Assembly: GCA_947069175.1 (NCBI GenBank)
Contig: CAMTDV010000023.1
Coordinates: forward strand, 84,516,391-84,580,390
DNA length: 64,000 nt
Direction of reading: 5' to 3'
DNA from: Scalesia atractyloides
Taxonomy: Eukaryota > Streptophyta > Magnoliopsida > Asterales > Asteraceae
The number at the start of each line of letters is the position of its first letter. The first letter of the stretch is position 1. Of the stretch, positions 57,325-64,000 are shown piece after piece. The notes below the pieces were generated by a model. The model had not been told where the DNA came from. It did not search any database and saw only the letters and a program-made list of their open reading frames with translations. The position numbers and the translations under genes were made by a program.

Positions 57325-58011
57325 TTATTTTTATTTCATTATTTTTAATACTTTTTCAAATATAATTTTTATATTTTAATATACTTATTAATTATGTATC
57401 GTTTAAAAATAATTTGAGCATTAAATACGCAACGAAATTTTTAACTGGTTGTTCGGTTAATAAACGAAGCGGGTTTGGTAAATCCGATTTTTGACGGATG
57501 TTACAGCGTCTGTCTCCCAGGGTACAACAGCCAGAGCAGTCTGTACTGCCGGAAATGGCCACGCGCCCGACGTTACACCGGATAAAATTATAGTGTTAGA
57601 ACTTGTGGAAAAATAATGATATGAAGGAGATGAAATTGAGTAGAGAAAACTTATATCTCTAAGTACCCAACACATGGGTATTCAAATATCTCTTCTTTTC
57701 CAAGAACTCCCCATTAATTCATGTGTTTTCTTGTATTACTTCTCTTGTATTTTTCTAGCATTTCTCTATCTCAAAATGAGGCACATAGCCTACTATGTTT
57801 ACAAGAGTTGAGAATAAGTGAAAAGTCCCACTTAATTAGTTATTTTATTAGAGACATAAACTCTAATAATAACAAATAAATTGACATAAAAACTCTACTC
57901 AAGAGTTTAATCTTTAATTCACCATATGAAGAGTTTAATAAGTAATTATAATTTTACTAAATTATAATTTCACTAAACTAATATCCATTCACACTACAAG
58001 AATTTCCAACA

Positions 58012-58025
58012 ATCCCCCACATGAA
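58012..58025 (-). promoter_or_regulatory. Polypurine tract of the outer element
   Basis: ATCCCCCACATGAA on the plus strand, TTCATGTGGGGGAT on the minus, immediately before the LTR start TGTTGGAA. Confidence 0.7.
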
Positions 58026-61000
58026 TGGAGATCGTTCAAACACATAAAATTTCCAATGGAACCTCGATAGTTAAGTATTGCCGGATAAGTAGGTGTTCCC
58101 TTTGAACTTTCTATTGTGAAGCATACTTAGTCTCCTAGCGGTTTGTTGACGCGATTTCCTTGAACAAACCCCCATTTGTGTAGACGACAATACACTTCAC
58201 ACAATACTCTCCTTAGCCGGGTCATCCCCTCATAGTTGTATCCAATAATGGTCGTGGAACACTTTCCTGGTTTTGCGAGAGCTCTAGGAATTGTGTCCCC
58301 AATTCCATTCGAAGCGACCCCACTTCTCTTTAACATAGGTGATTCTCCTTAAATCATTAAACGCATCATAGTTACCATGATTACGCAAAATCATTTACCA
58401 CATAATATGTTTAGCCTCAGAATTGGTCAGTGAATTCCATAGGAATGAACTAGGACGTATTTAAACACCCTTTTATCGTTTAGATGGTATATTTAACCAT
58501 ATATACTAGCTTATGCATATCGGCTATTCCCCCACAGTGATCACCCTTAGGCATATGAATTCGTTGTCCTATTGAACTTAGATCTGGGACTCCAGTCAAC
58601 TAAGTTAGGTTTCCTTCACACACCCTTTTTTCCATGGGCTTTAGTCTCATTCCACAACTTGATCTCTAATAAATCCTCAGGTTGTTGGATCCATAACATT
58701 ATCTTTGTCATTGACAAGTCACTGAGGATAACTTTGTAGTTGAGATCAATTGTCATGACGTGTTCATAACTCGAAAGTTAACATTGCCTGTTGTAAATAT
58801 ATAAGACTATAACCTCAGTGGCTACCTAAATCTGGTTATAATATTTGTCATAGAATGATACATTTATAATTTAAGGCAAACACATCTCCATTATGCACTA
58901 TGACCTTTGCGTCTTCCACTTAGTCGTCTGTTTGCAATGTTAGATTGGATTACAAAATCCTTATTGCCAAAATATTATGGTACAAATGCAAGACACCCCC
59001 ACATTTAAGTGTTATTGGATAACATCCAATGAAATAACGAAAACATTTCTACATACCCTTATAGGGTTGTTTTTTTAAATGGATCCTCCCCCACATTTCT
59101 TGCCATTTATTCTGTACCTTCACTTATGACAACCTTTATACACATATGATTGAACAAGATCAACCTCATTGTATCAATGAATTTAATCATATTGCATTAG
59201 CTTACATAAGCTTTCGAGCTGACCAACTTAGAATAATTTTAATTTAACATCTAGAATAAGCCTAGACAATGAGTTCTCCTCATTAGCTTTTCGAACAAAA
59301 TCTTCAAAAGTTACATGTCTTTTCCTTATAATAAATGAAATTCTCCCTCAAATTTGTCTATACACAAATTCTTTTTGTGTTCATACACATTTGAATGTTT
59401 AGAGTTAATTAGTCTCCGTCAAGACCCTATAATTAACCAAGTACTAGTCTAGCATGTTTTAAACTACAATACTTTAGCATGTGAATAGATAATGCATCAT
59501 ACTGAGTCTTCACAGCCCCAAGGATATCATAAATCACTTTGCAACATTCATCCCTTGTTAAGATAAAATAATGAGACTTATTCGTAATCCTAAAACATCA
59601 ATATTTAGGAAGGTCTCACAAATTATTGTATATAGCACATAGCTAAATTTTATCATTCAATTAAGAAACATAACTTGTTTACCTTTGATCTCCAACGCTT
59701 TACCATTGACTCATAAGTACTTAAACATAAGTCTTAATCCAAGTCATTTCGTGAACACACTCATCGCCAACAAGATGAATGTTCCTCGTTTACATTCACT
59801 ATTATGTGGAAGATAGAGTCAACTAGATCCACACTCAACAACATGGCATTCATAATTTTGCCATAAGTGATTTGCACATTCATTAGGAGATATGCATATT
59901 TAGGATGCTCTCCCAAATAAGGTAAAATTTCCATGCTCAAGTGGTAGACGCATCTACGTATAAATCTCGCAAGATTTATTAAAAGTATGCAATAACATAT
60001 AGTAATTTTACTTTCATATGTTAGAATTCAAACTTGTGAATTTCCAATGATTTCTAACGAAGTATTTCGACATGAATCTTGTTTGTGTATTTCATCTCAA
60101 TACACTTAGTACATTCTTTCATTAATCTCTCATGATGTGGTTATAAATTTGATGTTTCGTCTTTGACTTTTAGTCAATGCAACAACTCTCAAGTTGTTTT
60201 ATGTCCAAATATTTTCATGTACTATCCGTTTAAAGCAATATTTTTTTAAACAATGTATAGTTGACGTTATAATTACTTTCCACAAAAATAATTTATACGT
60301 CACAAACATTAGTGATTTATTTCTTTGTAAAAAATTGCATGTGTTATCCGAAGATATTGAATACAACACAATAAAATACATTGGAAACTAAATCATAAGT
60401 GTCAAACACTTTTGAAATTTAGACGATAGCATAGACGATCTGTAGGCATCAAATATCAAAGTGCTTTTATCTTCAACTCTTTATAATCTGACCAAAATCT
60501 TTTCAACGATATCGTCCCATGACATGTCTTGAGATACTCCCTCAATAAGACTCCATGCACTTGTAAGTACAAGTTTCTCATTTCATCTTGAAACTTTAAA
60601 CTTGGACAATTCTACATAAAACAACATCAAGTTGTTACAAAGACTACATTTAAGTAGTGAACTTGAACAACTAAATATGTTTACAACAACACCAAGTCGT
60701 TTTCCTCCAAATAATATCCATGAGACTGTTATTTGGTTCCACCAAATAATATCCATGAGATTGGTATTTTGTTCACCATATGCTACTTCTAGCAAGAGTA
60801 TCGAACCATTTGAATTACCAATACTACGCAAAACTTTGTTTTAAAAATCACTCTAAAACATTTCCTTAGTTTTGCAATATACTATATTAATAATATCAAC
60901 CATTTCTCATCATTTTTAATGCATACAAAGGCAATTAAGTGTTTACATAAAACATTTCCATTCATTATGGCTTATATAATGAACAATATCTAACTTTGTA

Positions 61001-61037
61001 TTTGTGATACACATTTCACGTGTTAGAAAATATAAGT

Positions 61038-61038
61038 C

Positions 61039-61083
<45 letters not shown>
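61038..61083. repeat. (TA)n microsatellite
   Basis: An uninterrupted run of alternating T and A of about 45 bases. Confidence 0.9.
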
Positions 61084-61085
<2 letters not shown>

Positions 61086-61339
61086 CATGACCATTTGGAT
61101 TTAGAAATCACAAATTAAAGTTAGTGATAAATCCATACAAAAACACCATCACTTTATGGTGATTTAATTCTTAAAGCCAATCAAACATCAACTTCGACTT
61201 TTTATTTATAAATCATGCAAAGCATTAATGTGTTTATATTCACTAAAACAATTCTATAACAAATTACTTATATAAAATGTTTACATAACACATTTCAAAG
61301 CATTTGTATTCTAACCATTTTTAACAATCATGTTAAAAT

Positions 61340-62175
61340 GGAAGAAAAAAAAATCTAACGCGCACGTTAGAAATATTAACATTTCAACTAAATGTTAATT
61401 CGACTTGTTATAAACACATATATGATTCATATAAATAAGTCACTTCTAATATACATGTTTAAAAATAAACAACTAAAAATTGCTTGCAAACAAACACTTT
61501 TTATGAACCGTTTCTAACACGCATGTTAGAAGACGAATGATTACAAAAATCATTTGCAATTTTTTATAAACTGTTTCTAACACTTTTCATGAACCGTTTC
61601 TAACACGCATGTTAGAAGACAAATGATTACAAAAATCATTTGCAATTTTGTTTATAAACTGTTTCTAACACTTGTGTTAAAAATAAACAATTACAAAAAT
61701 TGTTATAAATCTTATCAATAAATATGTTCTAACATATTTGTTAGAAATAAATTATTATAATAACCATTATCATACCAATAGTTTCTAACAAACTTGTTAG
61801 AAATAAACGATTACAAAAATCGTTATAAAACATATCAGTTGTATAAAAAAACCCAATTCTAACACGATCGTGTAGAAATAAATGGTTAAAAAAACCATTA
61901 TAAGGCTTATTTATTCATATAAATCCATGGGTGGATGAAAAGTCTACTTTAAATAGAACTTAATTAGAGACACAAAACTCTAATCAAGTAACATAAAACT
62001 TTTATTTAAAGACATGAAAATTCTACTTAAGAGAATTTAACGTTTACAAAAAATGTATGGTTTACACCCATAATTCCGGTTTAATACACAAGTTAGAGAA
62101 ATTTAATACTTACAAAAAACGTATGGTTTACACTAATAAACCCGTTCTAACACAAAGGTTAGAAAAAAATTAACG
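61340..62175. repeat. Array of TTCTAACA...TGTTAGAA palindromes
   Basis: At least eight units at roughly 60-base spacing, each an inverted repeat such as TCTAACACGCATGTTAGA, TTCTAACATATTTGTTAGAA or TTCTAACAAACTTGTTAGAA. Most are followed by a second small palindrome of the GATTACAAAAATCATTTGC type. The loops differ while the arms are kept. Later units become irregular. Confidence 0.75.
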
Positions 62176-62430
62176 ATTCCATAATCGTTTCAAAACAAAC
62201 AATTGAACTAAACTATTTGTTTTGTACCACGGTATAGGATTTAAGATTATAACTAATCTCAATAAATCCAAACACAACAAGTTGTACTACATACATTTTC
62301 CCAAAAAAAAATTAAAAGATCATAATCTCTAAAAAATATTTTTTTATTATAAATCCTTTTGTGAACCCAAAATCCTTATAAATAAGGTTTTAAAATTGTA
62401 TCAACAATCTCACGTAATTTGTTTTAAGCT

Positions 62431-63271
62431 TGTAGGACATGGGTCCCAATTTTATAATAAAAATTATATAAATAAATATAAAAATTGTAAAGATACTCTC
62501 TTTACATAATTTTGAGAAATTGTAGTACCCATACCGTGTACAAATCATACAAAATTAAATATGAAATACAACGTATTTAGATAAATCGATTCAAATCGTT
62601 GTCTTCAACAAGAGCCTTAACCGCGTCTTCTTATATGGTCCGTTGTGTGGGCTTCAACGAGGTCTTGAACCACATCTTCTTATACAATAATTTTCTACAA
62701 AATGAACAAAACAAGTTTTGACGGTTGTGGCTGAGGCACGTGTTCAACACGCTTCCCTTAAAACAGATTACGCGTCTCTACTAAAGATAACGCGTCTGTC
62801 TCCCAGGGTATAACAGCCGGAGCAGTCTGTATTACACCGGATAAAATTATAGTGTTAGAACTTGTGCAAAAATAATGATATGAAGGAGATGAAATTGAGT
62901 AGAGAAAACTTATATCTCTAAGTACCCAACACATGGGTATTCAAATATCTCTTCTTTTCCAAGAACTCCCCATTAATTCATGTGTTTTCTTGTATTACTT
63001 CTCTTGTATTTTTCTAGCATTTCTCTATCTCAAAATGAGACACATAGCCTACTATGTTTACAAGAGTTGAGAATAAGTGAAAAGTCCCACTTAATTAGTT
63101 ATTTTATTAGAGACATAAAACTCTAATAATAACAAATAAATTGACATAAAAACTCTACTCAAGAGTTTAATCTTTAATTCACCATATGAAGAGTTTAATA
63201 AGTAATTATAATTTTACTAAATTATAATTTCACTAAACTAATATCCATTTACACTACAAAAAATTCCAATA
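62431..63271 (-). mobile_element. 5' LTR of the outer element (intact copy)
   Basis: 841 bp, TGTAGGACATGG to ATTCCAATA (the terminal CA has drifted to TA). It contains the undisturbed version of the GCGTC site that the older gag-only element occupied in the other LTR. Confidence 0.9.
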
Positions 63272-63276
63272 GGGCA

Positions 63277-64000
63277 CATGAGGGTAATTAATGGAGAAGT
63301 TAACGGGGGTTAGGACCAGGGACGAAACGTGTTAATACTTGAAACGTCAAGGACAAAGAGTATTAAAGGTAGACGAAAGCCTGATGTTTAAAACAAACCC
63401 TAGAGACGAAAAGTGCAGTTTACTCTTAAAGATATTTTATAATTTATAATGCTACAATAACATTTCATGTTTTACGTGACTTTCAATATATGTGCATGAA
63501 ATATCCGTACATAAAAACGCTTAACTGCATGAGATATGCATAATTAACACTATGATTGATCGTTTCATTATGCATAATGACATTTAAATATGCTTATATT
63601 AGCACTTAATATGAATAAAAAATGTGAGAATTATAAGGGGATGTTACTAACTGGACCGGTTTTTTCACTCATTGATAGGTTCTTAACCAATACGGTTGTT
63701 GAAGAAATTTTTTATAAACACGAGTATCATCAAAAATCTAGATTTAAATTTATGTATATCTTGTTTATATATTGAACACAAGGGCTAGAATCAAATAGAA
63801 AGTATAGTTGAGATGAGAAGGATAAGAAGGGATGAGGTTGTGACATAATTAAAAAGTAAAAGAATAACATTTTACTCAATACCCAATCTTAAGTTCTAAA
63901 ACCCATCTTCCCTAAAACCCCGTCTTCCCTAAACACCATTCATCCAATTTACACCGCTGCCACTACATCGCCCACCGCCACCACTCCAACGCCGCAAAAG
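63277..64000. other. Right flank, no recognisable gene
   Basis: It begins with the second copy of the direct repeat (63318-63417), then AT-rich sequence. The last 110 bases are C-rich (GCCCACCGCCACCACTCC), unlike the rest, and could be the edge of a gene or another element outside the window. An open frame at 63590-63775 has no recognisable features. Confidence 0.3.

Larger units (their letters stand above)
38622..57505 (-). mobile_element. Gag-only Ty3/gypsy-like LTR element (TR-GAG type), older copy
   Basis: LTRs of 2600 bp each (38622-41221 and 54906-57505), both TGTCACACCCC...GACGGATGTTACA on the plus strand. The target duplication is GCGTC (38617-38621 and 57506-57510). The empty site is preserved in the other LTR of the outer element (around 62798), which proves the insertion. 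Primer site and polypurine tract put it on the minus strand. The interior carries only a broken gag and tandem repeats, then is split by a younger family member. LTRs differ by about 45 positions by eye (below 2 per cent), so it is older than the element nested in it. Confidence 0.95.
54906..57505 (-). mobile_element. 5' LTR of the older gag-only element
   Basis: 2600 bp, TGTCACACCCC...GACGGATGTTACA. The TATA-like TATAAATA is on the minus strand at 56979-56986. It carries the same five tRNA-like modules as the 3' LTR. Confidence 0.95.
58012..62430 (-). other. Non-coding interior of the outer LTR element
   Basis: No gag or pol motif in any frame. The longest frame near the 3' end (58336-58127, 69 codons, starting MLKRSGVASNGIG) ends well before the polypurine tract and matches nothing I can name. 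The interior holds AT-rich sequence, a TA microsatellite and a palindrome array. The layout fits a large retrotransposon derivative (LARD). Confidence 0.6.
38256..63271 (-). mobile_element. Outer non-coding LTR element (LARD-like) with GGGCA target duplication
   Basis: Two LTR copies start TGTAGGACATGGGTC. The left copy is 38256-38621 plus 57511-58011 (split by a later insertion, about 867 bp); the right copy is 62431-63271 (841 bp). Flanking 5-mers are identical: GGGCA at 38251-38255 and 63272-63276. A polypurine tract (58012-58025, GTGGGGGAT on the minus strand) abuts the left LTR, so the element reads on the minus strand. The 4.4-kb interior (58012-62430) encodes no gag or pol. By eye the LTRs differ at roughly 15 positions plus a 26-base indel. 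No primer site could be recognised next to the right LTR. Confidence 0.9.

Noticed and set aside
58127..58336. A small host gene near the 3' end of the outer element
   Set aside because: A 69-codon frame inside an LTR element interior, without introns, recognisable domain or regulatory context.
61340..62175. CRISPR-like array
   Set aside because: Regular palindromic repeats with variable loops look superficially similar, but repeats are degenerate, the spacers are not unique, and the DNA is a plant LTR element.
63590..63775. Short gene at the right edge
   Set aside because: A 61-codon AT-rich frame with no motif, start context or neighbours to support it.

Overview
The window is nuclear DNA from a higher plant, made almost entirely of nested transposable elements. 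The DNA is AT-rich, carries several Ty3/gypsy LTR retrotransposon lineages (chromovirus-like with an initiator-Met primer site, and Athila/Tat-like with a tRNA-Asp-like primer site), a hAT transposon, a LINE fragment and several MITE-like elements. LTRs that begin TGTCACACCCCGACC suggest a eudicot, probably Asteraceae; that placement is inference from recall, not a search. No intact host gene, rRNA gene or functional tRNA gene was recognised.

Layout. 1-8.2 kb: a short LTR (1642-2009) with a polypurine tract abuts a decayed minus-strand Ty3/gypsy gag-pol (2010-5433), its leader, primer site and LTR (from 6591). 8.2-16.1 kb: degenerate LTR fragments plus a hAT-like MITE (12271-12739). 16.1-20 kb: a plus-strand Athila/Tat-like LTR end, gag and protease, broken by a hAT-like insert that itself holds a foldback MITE. 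20-23.7 kb: a diverged TGTCACACC-type LTR containing a Mutator-like MITE with a perfect 9-bp target duplication. 24-26.6 kb: a very large inverted repeat with a TATA box beside it. 26.8-30.5 kb: a Tat-type LTR and a minus-strand protease/RT relic. 30.7-36.4 kb: a second copy of the diverged LTR, then a LINE 3' end split by a 3.2-kb hAT transposon whose transposase has a single visible stop codon.

38.2-63.3 kb is a clear three-level nest. The outer element is a non-coding LTR element (38256-63271, target duplication GGGCA). Its left LTR was split by a gag-only LTR element (38622-57505, duplication GCGTC). That element's internal repeats were split in turn by a younger member of the same family (42271-51571, duplication AAGTA). 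Both gag-only elements have about 2.6-kb LTRs, an initiator-Met primer site, gag with CCHC knuckles and no pol, so they depend on proteins supplied in trans.

The most unusual signal is inside those 2.6-kb LTRs. Each carries four consecutive tRNA-like modules on the element's sense strand (A-box and B-box-like motifs, with a conserved hairpin in three of them) and one more on the opposite strand in U3. The diverged LTR at 19974-23695 has two comparable plus-strand modules. Other points are the giant inverted repeat (a candidate hairpin-RNA locus), several arrays of short palindromes inside LTRs and leaders, and leader sequence shared between the pol-bearing gypsy relic and the gag-only family. 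All identities, counts and boundaries were read by eye.
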